DNA of 64,000 bases from Paragonimus westermani (GCA_008508345.1 QNGE01000434.1:175448-239447), one strand, 5' to 3'; counted from the stretch's first letter, positions 24,090 to 38,571 are shown. Notes: generated by a model from the letters alone, not told the origin. Translations and numbers: made by a program.

Positions 24090-25461
24090 GAATGCAACTG
24101 GTACTTTTTGTACAGTATTTTAGCTCTTGTTTGTTTTCTGTAGATTTTTTCTAACCATATCTGACCTTCCCTACTCACTGTGTATGTGTCTCTAACCACC
24201 CCCTTAATGCATCAAAATTATCAATCAGTTGCATTTTGTTGCATCCGCTTTGGTCACCTGACTGACTGTTTCAAACATTTCTAGATTGATTCCGCCTAGC
24301 TGCTTACCCCCCCAACTATATAAGGTGTATGTTAATTTCGCAAAAGTAACCGATAAGATACGAACGAAATGTCATTGCGCAAGACATCTTACATGCTACT
24401 ATTGGCTTTTTTCAAATTTATCGATGGGAACCACAGTTTCGAACTTTCTGATATTGTTGACTTGTGGAATGTCGCCAGAGGTGCCGGTCCGTTGACGATC
24501 CGGTTGGTCCGAGGAGTAATCTGCGATCTTTTTTAGCTCCCTTGTTTGCCCGATTTTCTGATTTCAGCTTATTTTTTCTGTCACCTCTCCAACCTGCATA
24601 AACCCATCAGAAGAATCCGCCAGTGTCTGGTTCTTAAGTTATTAACCGGGAAGTGAAGTCTGGTGAGGTCTAGACACCTTTGAGCATCACCAACGCAGTT
24701 CGTTCTAATTCAAGTCAGCATTGGTCCATCGCTTTCATCAAGTTGTTGGCTCCGCTAAATTTACTAATCGTAATTAAGTGAGCCCACCGAGATATCCTGG
24801 GTCATCTGACCTGTACGATCCAATCAGTGGCCTAGCTGATCTACTACACAGAAGAGAAGACCAGTGCACCTAGCGTCAGCCTCGATAAGAACGTGACCCG
24901 AAACCCATAGTGATTTATTCCCAACTTTACGCAGGTATCCATTACAGGGCGTAACTATTCTTGACCAACTAATAGTTGCGGTGAAGTTACAAAGGGAACT
25001 GGACCCTCACGAGCACAATTTGTTGTACTTGGGCTATACCGAACACGACTGACAAGGAACCATCTGAAGTATTCCACTTCTTACGTCAGTTGTCAAACTA
25101 CCTTGAGTTAGTACCCAGTCTTTCCAACCATATCGGCATGTGCTTAGTTGAACCACGAGCAACAAACTTCAGATGATACAGACACCACTAGAAAACTTTC
25201 TTCTGATAAACCACAACCTACCCTGTTTTAATGCATGCGAATATTCTACGAAGAGCACTACAGCGTGCAAACTATTCTTATTTGACATTAGTGTTACCCA
25301 CACGTCCATGCCTTGATTGACTCTCTCTATACTCACACGATCAACTCACGAATTAGTTCAGGGAAACCACATGGGGAAGAAGACTGACAGTAATTAACTA
25401 ATGCGACAGCAAGACGGGTGGGTAACAGAGTTCGAATTCGAAGTTTTCAACCTCTCGATTT

Positions 25462-25690
25462 GAATTCGTAGCTCAGCTGGTAGAGCGCTTGCTGCGTTGA
25501 GGCATTTTGTGTCTGTCGCTGGTTCGAATCCAGCCGAAGCCCTGACTTTTCACAGTTGTGTCTCATTAGAATTAATTCGACAAATAAACGATCTTCCCAA
25601 TGCAAACATGTCATTGGATATTGCGCTGAACTAGGCCTGTGATCTGGTCGAAATGTTGACAAAGTCGAGTCGCTGGTATCTCTCACTCAT
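25462..25690 (+). repeat. tRNA-derived SINE candidate
   Basis: A tRNA-like head spans about 25462-25541. Box A is TAGCTCAGCTGG (25469-25480) and box B is GGTTCGAATCC (25521-25531). The D arm (GCTC with GAGC) and T arm (GCTGG, seven-base loop, CCAGC) form properly. The acceptor stem is mispaired at two positions and the anticodon arm is irregular, so it is not a working tRNA gene. Internal promoters like this drive SINE transcription by RNA polymerase III. The 3' limit is a guess; the body after 25545 has no clear tail. Confidence 0.6.
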
Positions 25691-26854
25691 ATGCTAAACG
25701 ACCTGCATTTTCAGCACGGCAGATACTGTCTTGACACGAGTAACACACCCAACCCGACGGCGTATCTGGGGTAGCAGGCGTTCCATTCATGGTGCATTCT
25801 GGACTTATCGAAAATCGAGCTGTTAATATATCTGTCGTCAACCCATATGATAGAGCCGATGCTGGTCCGTGATGAAGGCACAGCGTGAGGTGCCGATTTA
25901 AACCCTTCAGTGAAACTCAGACTGACTTCTTTTCATTCTGTTGCTAACATGGATACAGTACACTGATTATCCACTTGCGTAAACACTCAACCGCGTATCC
26001 GGCCCTAATGTGCGTACGCACCTGAGCTGGCGTGGTTTACTCATCAACAGATTTTCAGCTTGTGTTTTTCCTTGTGAACAGTGTGAATACACACTTTGTG
26101 GGTCTCCACTGAACAAATGGAAACTTACAACAGTGTGCACAAAATCATGTACACGTTCATCAGACGTTTTGCAATATGTTCGATAGGATCGGCAATCGAC
26201 AGTCAGCTCGAATGGTTCACCTAATTATGCCCTGAGTAGTTCTGCTCATGTTTATTACGTGTTATTTTTAACTACTCAAACCGACGAAGTACACAGTTTG
26301 GGATTTCAATTCTCGCTGCCAAATATTTAACTGGTCAGTTGAAAAAAAAGGATTTTACGTCATTTTTAAAGGGACTGTGTTGTTGAACGTGCAACAAGTT
26401 ACACATAAACCATGTAAAATATCCAGCAACCAGCAAAATACTTCTGATTACAACTAATGGCCAGTTAATTGCTTTGTATATACATTTTCAGTTATGAACA
26501 TTACTACCACATGTGAACAGAGAACAAAAATATTGAGACTAGCCAAAGGGTACGATGTTGGCTATAACACTGTCAGGTCGGGATGCGTTATCAATTAACG
26601 ACGTGACAAATCACGCTTGTTGAGTGGTATTTCGTACTTCTGCCTGGCCGATTTGCCAATTCTTACGAGTAACTCATTGCTTGTTGAACTGCGCACGGTG
26701 CACTAGTATCTATTTTAGGGCACAATGCACGGTACTCAGACTGTTGATCAACTGTTGGAAAATTGAAACGATCCAACCATATCTTGACAGACTGTGATGT
26801 TATTTTCATGAGTATTTCATTAGTTAGTGGTTTGTTCTTGGCAGAGAGTATAGC

Positions 26855-27471
26855 AGAGTCGGCTGGCCTGCATGTTACATTTTGGCGACCGTGCCAGGAT
26901 GACAAAAGAAGTGCGTAGATAAAAATAATTGCGTTGCGAAGACGAAAAAACGAGTACTGAAGTTAACAGAGAAGTAGCGTGATGGAGTGTAGAGGTATCA
27001 GAAAAGAGACTATTATCAGGATTAAAGAAAAAGGTGTCGAGATGAAAAAAAGTACAAAGAAAATGAAGTTACGAGGAAACGGGCAGAGGGCCCGGAGGCA
27101 CTTTATCCAACCTGGCATCATGATCACCAGCCGGTTTGTAGAAGGTTTGGAGCGCAGGGGACTGTGCTTTACGAAGAGGGGAGTTGTGTAACGCGCAACC
27201 AAAACCGGCGAGCGCGCACGAATTGAATTTGAGTGTGTGACGGGGCGTGCTGCTGTGTTGTCGATGCCGTTTTAGCTTACGTTTGTGTAAGTCGTGTGCA
27301 TGGCTTACTGGGCCTTCGGCTCATGATTGTTCGTATTGTTTCTCTTTTCAGAACTATTGTTCGAACCCCTACTTCGGAAGAGCACTGTCCCCTGGTGCGT
27401 CCACGTTGCCCGAAGGTTGGTCCGCGAAGTCACGGGCATCCAGAGTAGAGTCGGCTGGCCTGCATGTTACA
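26855..27471 (+). mobile_element. Internally deleted Ty3/gypsy-type LTR element
   Basis: A complete 3' LTR runs 27187-27471 (285 bases) from TGTAACG to TGTTACA, so its ends are the short inverted repeat TGTAAC/GTTACA. Just before it is a polypurine tract GAAGAGGGGAG (27173-27183). The last 25 bases of an LTR (AGAGTCGGCTGG through TGTTACA) recur at about 26855-26879 and are followed by TTTTGGCGACCGTGCCAGGA, which looks like a primer-binding site (26883-26899). Only about 307 bases lie between the LTRs, with no protease, RT or integrase. The 5' LTR is nearly all lost. Flanking bases do not show a target-site duplication. Confidence 0.75.
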
Positions 27472-30400
27472 GTATTATTGCCGAGTGCGGTATATATTTT
27501 AACTACGGACTGAGGCTTCGGAGACTTGAAGCAAGATTTAACACATACACATGTCTTGTGAACGTTCTTTGTAATCGTCAACCGAAAGCGTTTGCGATAC
27601 TTCAGGTGAGGTAGTTTTGTGAACACATAAGGTGACCTCACCGTTTTCATGTACTTCTGTTCAACCGATCGGAAATATGTCCAAGTGGCCTGCCCACCGT
27701 GACAACAGTAGGATTGAAATCGATAGAATCTCATTGCAATACACTTTAGAGGTTCGCATTACATTATATACACATCGTTCCCGTCACGTGATCGGTTAAC
27801 CATTGCCTGCATCTTCTGTCCAGATAAAATAATCACTGTGATACCATCCGTATAGCCAACGATGTTTAGCTCAATACTAGTTTTGAGCCCCATTCCGTGA
27901 TCTTTAGAAACACTCATTGATCTATCTGAACAAAGTCATGTGATTAAGTCAGGTTAATCTAGAAAAAGCAATATGCACAGCATGAGAAGAGAACTTTCGA
28001 CAATTTTAGGTTCACATCCTTCAGCAAAGTGCCATATTGATAGCGACTAAGAACCCCAAATAAGATTTACAATTGCCTCATGTTTTATATACATTGAATT
28101 GGTCAAAAAAGCTGAAACTTGACAGCTGAAGATGTATACGGCGCGGTAGGTAAAATGAACGTATGAAGCAAGATCCAAGAGAGAAAATATGACCTTGTTT
28201 TTGGAAATGTGAGCATGCAGTGACTGATTGGCACTAGGTAAAACTGATGAGGTCAAAGCTGACAAGAACTTAGGTTCAATGGAATCGATAATAAATAATG
28301 GAGAGTATGGATTGCGAAAAAGTTTACATCGTCTGGAATAGATTGTGACATTTCCAGTGCCCTAATTATAGCAACCAAAACTCCAGTCCACAACTCCACG
28401 GTTAGGTCTTGTTATCAAGTAAAGATCACAAAAATCAGTAAACTTACTGAACTCTCTTTTGATCATTGGTAATCGTAATGTGATTTTGGTTGATCTAACT
28501 CATACCTTCTTTTGAGGTCACTGAGTAACCTGAGCATTACCACTAGACAAAGTTGGCTTGATTACGCACACGATAATTTGGTCTTGTTTAAGTTTGGGTC
28601 AGTGATGCAGTACTGAAACTTGGTTGCCGAAGTTTGAATGTCGACCGTGGCTATGCACTACTGACAATTTTGATACGAAACATGCGGTTAGTGACTCATT
28701 CCGGTGAAATTCAAAATACTCACATTGGAGGCGTCAATGCTTTCGAATAAACGTTCCAGTGATCATGTGTTAAGATTGACATATTTTGGTTAACACTCCA
28801 GACAAAATATTCCAGAAAGAGTACAACTAATAAGCAAGTACACGATCAGTTACGAATCGGAAGGTGAGATAGGTAGAGACTTATAAATACCTGGGTTCTA
28901 TAAAGTAAACTGTTGATGTTTTACTTTCAACCAAAGCGTTGACCGCGTTATCAGACCACGTCGTATTATGACGTATGGTTGAAGAAGCGGGAAATATCGC
29001 CTATATCAAGTAATGGTCTTCTAAAGGAGGGATTGTTCGCGATAGTTGCCTCATGTGCGTTAATTTTTCGGTCTCAGGGAACACAATAACAAAGATTTTG
29101 TGAGGTCTCCATCGTTCCTAGGCTGACGGTGACGCAGACTTTGCTGCAAAATGGTGGCTTAGCACGCACTAGTCATGAATGTGCTTAGCTTCGGGAACTT
29201 TCAGTACATGTCTATTTTACGGTTATTTGTACTCAAGCTTTACTTGTCAGGTGTTGTAGTCGCACTACTGTGAAAATGACTTTAGTGGATCACATGCACG
29301 CACTTGTCACACAACGGGTTAATGGTTCTTGTTTGACGAAAGTCATCTCTCACTGGGTATGCGTCTATGGGCCTGTGTGAATGTCAAACAGGACATACCT
29401 CAGGGCACTTCATACCCGAGTATACAGTGACACGTCGGTAAGGGTGCTTACTTACACATCAATATGCGTGACATATCTAACGTGATAATGTTGAACTGTC
29501 GTTAGTGGAATGTTTGATTGCGCAACTTTACATGTGAGGTGAACACAAAGGTCCTGGAAGGTTAGTGCTTTATTTGCAAATTGTGCCTTATTAACTAATC
29601 TTGATTAATGGGGTCAGGTGATTACTCAACTAAACAGAAGTACACAATCGAGTGTGCCCATTTGGCAAAAGAGTGCTGATTACGAATGACCACTTGTAAT
29701 CCACTGAGAGTCCTCTGTACTAATGGCGAGTAGCCTGGTGTATGATTGTTAAAATTTAAACATCAGGCACATTTGGTCGCAGTTCTCTAATTCTGTCAGA
29801 CTCTTCTTCTGCATTACCTTTTGCCTACAAAACAAAGTAACCTTTCCGACATGTCATGGCACACATTTCAATTTAGCCTTCTTTAACCACATGCGAATTG
29901 TTTGCATTCCACCGGCGGCTTGATACCTTTGACTGCCCTATCGTGAAATCCTCCTCACGTTTCAGAGCACGACCGGCCACGGCCTCTCCATTGGCCTTAA
30001 CGATCGGTGAATCAGATGTTAATAGCCTCTTTCCAGTGACCGTAGTAACCTTAGGGAGATTGGGTTTTCATCAGGATTGGGCATTTTTGTTCACAACAAC
30101 TCGAACACCTAGTCCGTTCAAGTGACCAGTTACCTGAAGTTCTGATTGGAGATTTTCTACACTCTCGAGAGACTATTCTCACCTGTGCGGATAGATCTCC
30201 GTCTTTACGTTCCCGGAGAATTCGTAAGAAAAAAAAATAAAAACCTTATAAAGTAAAAAATTAGTATCCAGTGAAACGAACTTCAGAATCTGTCGGAAGT
30301 GAGATAAGTCGTTGGGATTCAGTAAACACTAACACAATACTGGTTAATGAAAGGCGTCGCGAGATTTGGTAAACCATACAAGGGTCCAGTAGAAGGAAAT

Positions 30401-31359
30401 TTTTTTCCCATTAAGAAAACAGCCGACGTTGATGCGCCCAGGTGCAATTCCAAGGGAAGAACGAAATAGTCCTTCGCAGTTCTCATAGAATTTTCTTCCG
30501 CAGATCCGCCTAACGTCACTGAGAACTCAGTTGTTTTTATAAAACTTATCCGATTGAAATCCCGTTGAATTTTTACGTCAACGTCTAATCGACTTACTCA
30601 CCCGATATTTAGCACAAGAAAATGCCTGACTTTTTGTAGAAGACACGCACAACCTTAATTTTTAACAAAGGAATCATCGGATATCAAGCACATCTGTGAT
30701 GGTGACAGGTGCTGAAAAACTCAGCCCTGTTTTAATGGAAGCCCTGATGAACATCACCGATTCTAGTAACTTTTTCTATCGTCAGTCACACCAAGTCTTG
30801 GATATCCAGCTTGACTATTTCATTCCACCCTGTCATCGTTAACCACAAATCAAAAGCCGTCTGCATGCCTCTTGGATTCTAGCGATGTGTTTGGAAACGC
30901 CGATATTCAGGTGTTTAATAATCCTATAAAATTCTGGAATTCGAACTAAAACCATAAGGCATTTACAAGATCACTTTACAGCTGAAAGTCAGTCTACTCA
31001 TTTTGTTGGTCCAGCCTAAATAAAACTCATCAATGGCTTTAGTGATTCACATATCATAATCCTCTCTACCTTAATATCCAGTTTATATCGCACAAATACT
31101 ATCTCACGACCACATGTTTGTGAAGAAATATATAGATGGTGTATTATTAGGCATAAAACTCTGAACCAGATCTTCTTTTACTGTATTGAACAGTTTACCA
31201 AAACTATGAATTTGATCAAAGTATTGCAGTTCATTTTAGCACATCAAGTTGTGTTGATATACTGCTTTCACTCAGGCAACAGAATCAATATGAGCAAACG
31301 TTTAGTGCATGCTTCTGCCATCACGTGAAAGCGCAACCACTACCTGGACAATTTTGGGT

Positions 31360-32195
31360 TCAGTGAGCACAACTTTTCGACAAATTCTCATTTTAGGCCG
31401 ATACAATTATATATCAAATCAGGTGACTTTAAGGATGAATAGGGCAAAAAGAATTTGTACGGAAAATACGATAGAATGGGAGTTAAGCATGATGAAGGAT
31501 ATCTTGTCTAGTAATGCCGATCCCGAAAAATTCATTATCAGAAACATATAAGAGAGACCAGTGTAATCCCCAGTTGATAAGAAAAAAATCTATATAACTT
31601 TGCCGTTCAAAGGTGACGCAGCATCCGAGCTGATAACGCGTCAACTAACTGATGTGATTGACACCGCCTACTATGCTTCAAGTCCCGTCGTAACGTTCCA
31701 CTTAAAACGGACAGTGTCAATTAATCTAAAAGATAATGTACCTAACAGTGCTGCCTCATTTTTGATCTATCCATTTGACTGTTCCTGTGGTTCAGCATAT
31801 ATTGGTGCACCATTAGGCGTTTATTGGAAAGAATTCGTGAACACTGCCCGACGTGGCTTCGCTCCGGAATGACAAACAATATTAACAACCATTCTGGTCA
31901 ACCTAGTTGACTCTGATCGATACATAGACACGGATAGAGCATTTTACATCGTCTACCGTGCCTCGGCAGCCGCATCATGAAAGTGGCGTATCTGGTCTAT
32001 AGCAGAGGCGGTCGCGATCCGATTACGTCAACCGGATTTGTGTGTTCAAAAACATTTCGTTCACGCCTTGAGATTACTGCGGCCAAACACGTACACTTAG
32101 CTCACGAGGCAATTTTATCCCATCCCACCCAGCTCACCCCACTTAACACTGACTTCCTAAAACCTACCTCCTTTGTGAGCAAAACCACAACGTAG
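31360..32195 (+). mobile_element. Penelope-like relic, copy D
   Basis: Plus-strand fragments follow the C-terminal half of the family: RAKRICTENTIEWEL near 31440, then KKIYITLPFKGDAASELITR near 31580, then CSCGSAYIG near 31780 (GIY-YIG start), then DTDRAFYIVYRASAA near 31930. The last piece, to about 32195, is only loosely similar. There are stops near 31551 and 31872 and the frame changes between pieces. The RT motifs A-C are absent. Both ends are approximate. Confidence 0.75.
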
Positions 32196-35100
32196 TCGTG
32201 TTTGTGTTTCACCCAATCGCCTTATCCTCGTACTATTTTTGATCAATAACTTCCCTAATGTTACTTGGTTTACCATATACTTGTACCAGCATACGATCAG
32301 AATTTATCGAAAACAGTTCTGTTCATTGAAATCACAATTATTTTACCTGATTTTCACGTGGATTTTCAATCAGTACCTGGAAAATTCTCTGCTAGATGTC
32401 TGGGGATTACTTTGAGTAGCATAATGAAATGAACATTTCATAGTATTGACACTTTTATCAAAGTCCCGTAACATTTGTTATCCTTCGTCGCCTAGCTACT
32501 GTCTCCATTGACCGGTTAGTTTAGTCAAGCCGGTGTGTTTACACTATTCACTCGTTGCCCCCCTTGTTTTTGCTAAAGGAAACTGCCTTTTGTTAAATCC
32601 CTAGAACATCTACCACGTCGCAGAGGTATTCCGCTTATTGTCACTCATCACTTCGTAACGTGTGAACGTTGGTCAGTAATTCTGCTGTCTAACGTAACCC
32701 CGTTTTCATTAGTCATCCTTTCTAAATGTATGTATCTATCTTCCAACGGATCTCAGCTCAACCATTGGGTTGCATGTAATAGAACTTTTTACCACTTTGT
32801 CATTTCTCTTTTCCCATATTCTTTATAGACATAGCTTCTTTGGTATTGATTTAACCACAAAACTGTTACTGTGATTATTTTTCAAAGATTGTTTGATAAG
32901 AGTTGCACGAGTTTCATGATGATAATTATTTTTTAACCCAGACACAATTAGATGCCGGGGATGAGAGTATGTAAAAAGTTGAGAATCCACTACCTAGGGT
33001 GCCTGAAGCGTACAACTGCAACGATTTGATTTCTTTCTACATTCTTCACACATATGGGATAAACACAGTGGTCTATACCACGTTATTTGTGCACATGAGT
33101 ATATTAGATGTAAACCAGGTATAACTAAATTGACTTCTAGTAAGACGTTGATCAACTGTTAATGTTTGAATTAGATTGACCAGAAATTTCGTCAATATGG
33201 TTTGGTGAATTTCACATGGAGTTAACTATTGATAGGCTTTTTGTTCATGCGTGTGTAAGAAGATGTGGACCATTCACAACTAACTGGTTTTATCAAGAGA
33301 TCTCTGTCGATAACTATTGGAAAAGTGTATTTTTCCGATCGCGAACTATATGACTGCATCGAAATAAGCAGTCTTGACTAAAAACATGACAGAGGTTCAG
33401 AAAAGAAAGGATTATAAATGTAATCTGCCAAAGTTAGGTATTTCTCATGAGTTTATGCGAAGCAATGTGATTGAATTTGCGTAACCCACATTTGTACATC
33501 ACAATTTGCGTTTGCTTCTGTAGTCTCATATCTTTCAATATACATCGCTTACGACTGAGTCATGTTTCTTCGAATATCAGTGGTGTTGCAGGTTCGTGTT
33601 AGGTTGAGATATAACTTATCATGTGAAAAACTTGATATCGCAAACTGAATCATGTGTATAAACACGCACATGTTGAGCAGAATTAGCTATTGTTTTATTA
33701 TGTTACTACTGGCTTACTGCGCGTACAATGGAGATTTATTGTCACATGCCGTCGACATATTTATAAGAGGTGCACAGCCACATCAGACTGTTGTGGGTTC
33801 CAAAATATCACTGATCAAATTTCGGCAATTAATATGGTTACATATTCTGCGTTTATACTATGTGCGTTTGATGACGGAGTATCATCTGCAAACTGCCAGA
33901 GAAACGATGTTTGTATGTGTGTGTGCGCGGTACAAAGAAAGGGTAATTATTACAAGTGAAACAGATCTTCATGCACTGTCCTTCTGAGACTGAAATGTGG
34001 CTTTCAGAAGCTCGGTTATCTAGAACGTAGTAGTACTGTGTCTCCCAAAGTTGGCGCTATAACCTCTCAGTACATGACGAGTTGATAGTAGAGAACAAAA
34101 CAACCAGCAGGTCGTGATGCTTAGTCTTACACTGACTGACCTATATACCGAGTCCTAGAAGATGACATTTGAAATTATCACCGCAGTTCTTTAAGTGCTG
34201 GCACTATGTGCACTGATAGAGAGGATGATGAACCTGCGTTGAGGAGGCCAAGAGAAAACCACTGCAGTAATGTGGGTACAACTTTATGGCGGAACATGTG
34301 GAACAAATCAATCATCCAATAATGAACTAAGTGAACTCTCACAAAATGTGACTATCATTTCGAAACAATATGTCTCTTTCAGTCAGTTTTGTAGGAGTTG
34401 GAAGACAACATTTAATATGTGAATTCATTTCACACACACTCTCATTAGCCGCAAGCGTGCGAATATCGTGAAAATAAGGAGAAACATGATTTGAATGAAA
34501 CGAATACAATTCGAACTGGATTTCGAGTGATACAGACAATTAGACCTGTGTCGTGCAAAGATTGATTTGGAGCACATAGAACCGGTGACCGACGGTTGGT
34601 CGATAAGAAGTAATTATACTCATTCGGGTGTGCAATTGTGGGAAGTACTACAAATGCTGCCGATGACAAGCTCCCTTTCAAAGATGACTTTCTGTTAAAT
34701 ACCTTTTGAAATGAAGACTGATGTCAAACTGAAAGCGCATATACTGCAGTAGAATTTGTTCAATTCTCAAAAAATGACTAGATGGCCTCCACCATCGGTC
34801 CGAAAGCAGTGTGATCTTTCCCCACCAGTCGTTAGATTTATCGCTTTTCCTGCATTCGCAAAAACAGTAATACAGGTTGTACAGAAAAAACGTCCAAATC
34901 CAGGACTAGGGAGCAAATCTCAAAGTGGTTGAAGGATGCACTAGTCTATCTGCTCGTAAAAGAAACTCAATGAGGATATGCTGTTGTTTGGCTAATTGCT
35001 AGACCCTTACCGATCACACATCAAAACATTGTTACCAATTCATCATCTATGGCCATGTTGAGTGCTAGTGCACCACAAATCTCCAGGTATGCTGAATGCT

Positions 35101-36078
35101 CAGTGTTTGGCAACCAGTTTTATGAGCTCGAAAGCAAGTGATTGCCAATTTTGGCTGTATCACTCACGATCCAGCTTAAGTTGCAGTATCTCGTCTTGTT
35201 GATTTCTGTTTCGTGCTGGTCACATGTTTACGACTAATAAAAGTGTGCAAAAGGAATTGTTATCATAGTCTGCGTCTTGTAATTATTCTATTTATACACT
35301 TACCAGTCTTCTGATTTTGAAATTGATTGATCGGTAACACAAAAGCTTCTTCAGTTACTGTGTACGTTTTAAATTGCGATGGCTAGATGAACCTATACTT
35401 TCTGCCTGAAAATTGATCCAGTCTTAATTGTTCACTAAACCAGCAGCATTTTTCTCATGGAACAATCGTACGATGTACAAAGCCATAGATATTCATTTTA
35501 AGGTCGTTTCGGCGCATCACCACTTAAAACTCATGTAATGCTAGGGTTACGGAAAACACGGCTACCTAGCACCCTCGATGCTGATCGTCCTTATCCAAAT
35601 CAGGTTCTAAGTCGTAAAAATGTGATACTGTTCTTCCATTGAAATTCCGTGTGATTTTTAATTTCCGTCTTAATCCCGGTGATGGTTTCCTTCAGTCATA
35701 GTTAGTATTATCTGCAAATGGCCACCTCCGACAAGTTGAGAACAACGTTGTTTCTTCAAAACGAATGCCAGCTGACTGAGATTTTGGGTAGTCATTTTGG
35801 AACATGGAACTTGCTAGCAGAATTGGTTGTTGCATTGTCCAAGATTCGCGATACGTGGAATACTATTGAAACTGCTTCCTTCCAAAGCTTCCGCTTATAT
35901 CTGAACTTTCGCAGGCTCTGAAACCATGTGTGCACGCGGAGGTTCGGACTGAAACTTCTCAGAGTAACAAGTGTACAGTTGAACGGGAGTATTTTTTAAG
36001 TACGTAGTTCATGTATTAAAGCGGTCAGAAACCTCTCAGTTAGGTTGAAGTCACGGAATTCATTGAACTAACTGAGTA

Positions 36079-36094
36079 ATATATATATATATAT
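36079..36094. repeat. (AT)8 microsatellite
   Basis: A short alternating AT run, read directly, in the largest intron. Confidence 0.9.
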
Positions 36095-38530
36095 CCATAG
36101 TTTGAATTGAATTTCGGGGATTTAGCTTATTTCAAGTTAAACAAAACCCACATTTAATTACAGTCTCCGAATTGTGAACACTGTACACACAAGGTTACGG
36201 TTGAGGGTTTAGATATGGTTGATCGGCCATGCCTAGTGTGAACTCACTGGCGTCGTGATAATTACACCGGTCTCACACACACGAGGGTGCGAGTGAAACA
36301 TCCACTTCGGATAAAGATATGTTGCTAATGTGCTGTAATAAGAGCGAAACTCGAGTTTAGTGCATCCTTACGAAGTGGGCCAGCCGATGGGCTTGTCTGA
36401 ATGAGAGAACTGTGATTGAATGTGGGTGGTGCTCAATTTGAATTAGCTATTCTGTTATCCTGTGGCTGTCATGTTACCTACAGTTAACAATAAACTGCCT
36501 CATTGTACAAACATACTTCTAGTGAATTACACAACACACTCATAGGAATTTAACAACTGAGCTCAGACGTGTTGGCGTCATTTAGTTTGAGATGCTTTTA
36601 GCCGTTCAGGTGTTCACCAAAAACTCATCACTTGAGTAAGGCATAACAACAGTATTTTTCAATGAAACCAGTTTGGATTTCTGTCGCTCAAAGTCACCTA
36701 AACAACCCATTCTAACTCATCAGAGCGGCGTGAAGACATTTAGTACCATTTCGTTTAGTGTCATCAATCATTTACACGAAGCATTCGGTTGTATAAGTGA
36801 AGGGCATGGCGACAAAACTATGAAATGAACGAATGTCTGGTGTGTGTAATCAGGATATGACAAACGATTTCCACGTCACAGCGAAGAACGTGACTGTCAT
36901 TCAAGTGTCACACACCCGCCCTCTGTTAGCAGGAGGTTTTGCAATCAATTTCGTTGCCATGGCATTGAAACCGTTTATTCCACCCATAGGATGTTCATTC
37001 GTTCTAGCTGACTGATCTTTCTGTTTTTAAATGGCAGCCGATGCTTGATGTTCTACTAGTAATATCTTGCCGAGTTTATGTCAACAAGAGGTCATAAGTA
37101 AATGAAACCCTGCAGTCACTTTACCATTCAGTTGTTTTGCTCATCGGGTCACATACCTTCAAGTGGGTCCACCAACAGGTTGTGCAAGTTCATAAAGTCA
37201 TGGTTACATGTGGCAACAAGGAACCTTAGTCGTCTATCGCACACGAAATTCTGCTGACGAAACACCAGTGTAATCTGCCAAACGCGATTCTTTCAGTGAA
37301 CTCGATGTGGTAACCGAAAACTGTAACCTGCTAATGCTCCCAGTGAAAAGTCGAAACTATTATCCTATGTCTTGACAACACCGTTTATCGTTTCTAGTTA
37401 GGGAACAACTGTAAATCCTGACAATTGGAACCCGTTTTCTCTTCCACTTTGCTTATTTGTGGTAATATACAAACGGTCTGTCATATGCATTCGTAAACAG
37501 GCATCGAAGTTCATGTGGACCCAAATCATTCGATGTGTAATAGTGACTGATAATGATTACTGGCCTCGAACAGGCACTGCCAAGTCAAATATATCCGTCA
37601 ATAATCGTGTGACATTGCTCACATACTGATGTGTATCTAGTGATACGGTCGAACACATTCTTAGATCATACTGTCAATTGCAATGCGTTCAGCTTCGTGC
37701 ACCCATATCTTTCAGCTAATGTACAGCTAATAGAAGCCTTTTTCATTGTGTGTAGTCTTTAAGTTGTAGTTCTCCAGGTTTGCAGAGAAATAGCATGAAA
37801 ACAGTCAAATCTAATTGGTCTGAAACAAGCAGCATTGGAAGCATCACAAAATGTGACCAACCGTCAATGCTACTCGATTGAGGCTGACAACAGAGTGGGC
37901 ACTTGACTCTGGAACAGTTCACGAGTGGCGAGTGATTTCTGAATTCACAGAACGGATTAAGGCAGCAATTTATTGTGGTTTTGATATAGTTCATAGACTG
38001 GGATTATCTCGATGTAAACAGTCTGTGGTAAATAAGCCTGATTTAACCTTGTGGCCCGTGTCTGAGACCGGCAACGATTCGGTATGTCTGGCAGCTGGTA
38101 GACATTGGTAAAAGTTCTTCCGAATATGAACCCATCTGGTACTGAGTTTCTGTTACTTGATCTATTTAGACAAAACTTCTTCATTGACGGGATAGAAGTT
38201 GAGGCGTGTGGGTTTTTTTGAAATAAAAGTCCTGGGTCGTCAGTGGGTTCTAGATTGAACTTGTATTAGTGTGAGATTGCACAATTGCTGGGTTGTCGTT
38301 GAGTGTACACCATTTATCAAAAGCTCCCAATCTATTATTTGAGCATTGCAGTATTTTCTCGCAGATTCCCATTTCGAGTACGGCGTTTTGATCTTCGGAT
38401 GAGCTACCTAATGACTGAGTGAATTGGCAGTATTCACAAAACGCGGGAGCCTGCACCAAATAACCAATAAGGCCAACTGGTGCCACCGAGATTCGGATTG
38501 TTTAGTAGAATGTGCCGACCCAGCTATTCT

Positions 38531-38571
38531 GCCTGTGGCTCAGTGAGTTGTGTTCACCGTTCGATCCAGGC
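38531..38571 (+). repeat. Degenerate tRNA-like SINE head
   Basis: GCCTG, then a box A match TGGCTCAGTGAG (38536-38547), then GTTCGATCC (box B with one base missing), then AGGC able to pair with the start. The two boxes are too close for a whole tRNA, so the anticodon region would have been deleted. This is weak. Confidence 0.3.

Noticed and set aside
25447..25686. 79-codon frame opposite the tRNA-like head
   Set aside because: It reads through a SINE-like sequence antisense; peptides of this kind are typical artefacts of repeat translation.
28243..28275. CTGATGAGG followed by GTCA-TGAC (plus), hammerhead-like
   Set aside because: The second core strand reads AAGAAC in place of GAAA, and no stem I or III pairs were found.
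33652..33987. Open frame of 111 codons with a hydrophobic start (plus)
   Set aside because: The start resembles a signal peptide, but the rest has no family resemblance and an overlapping frame is equally open.
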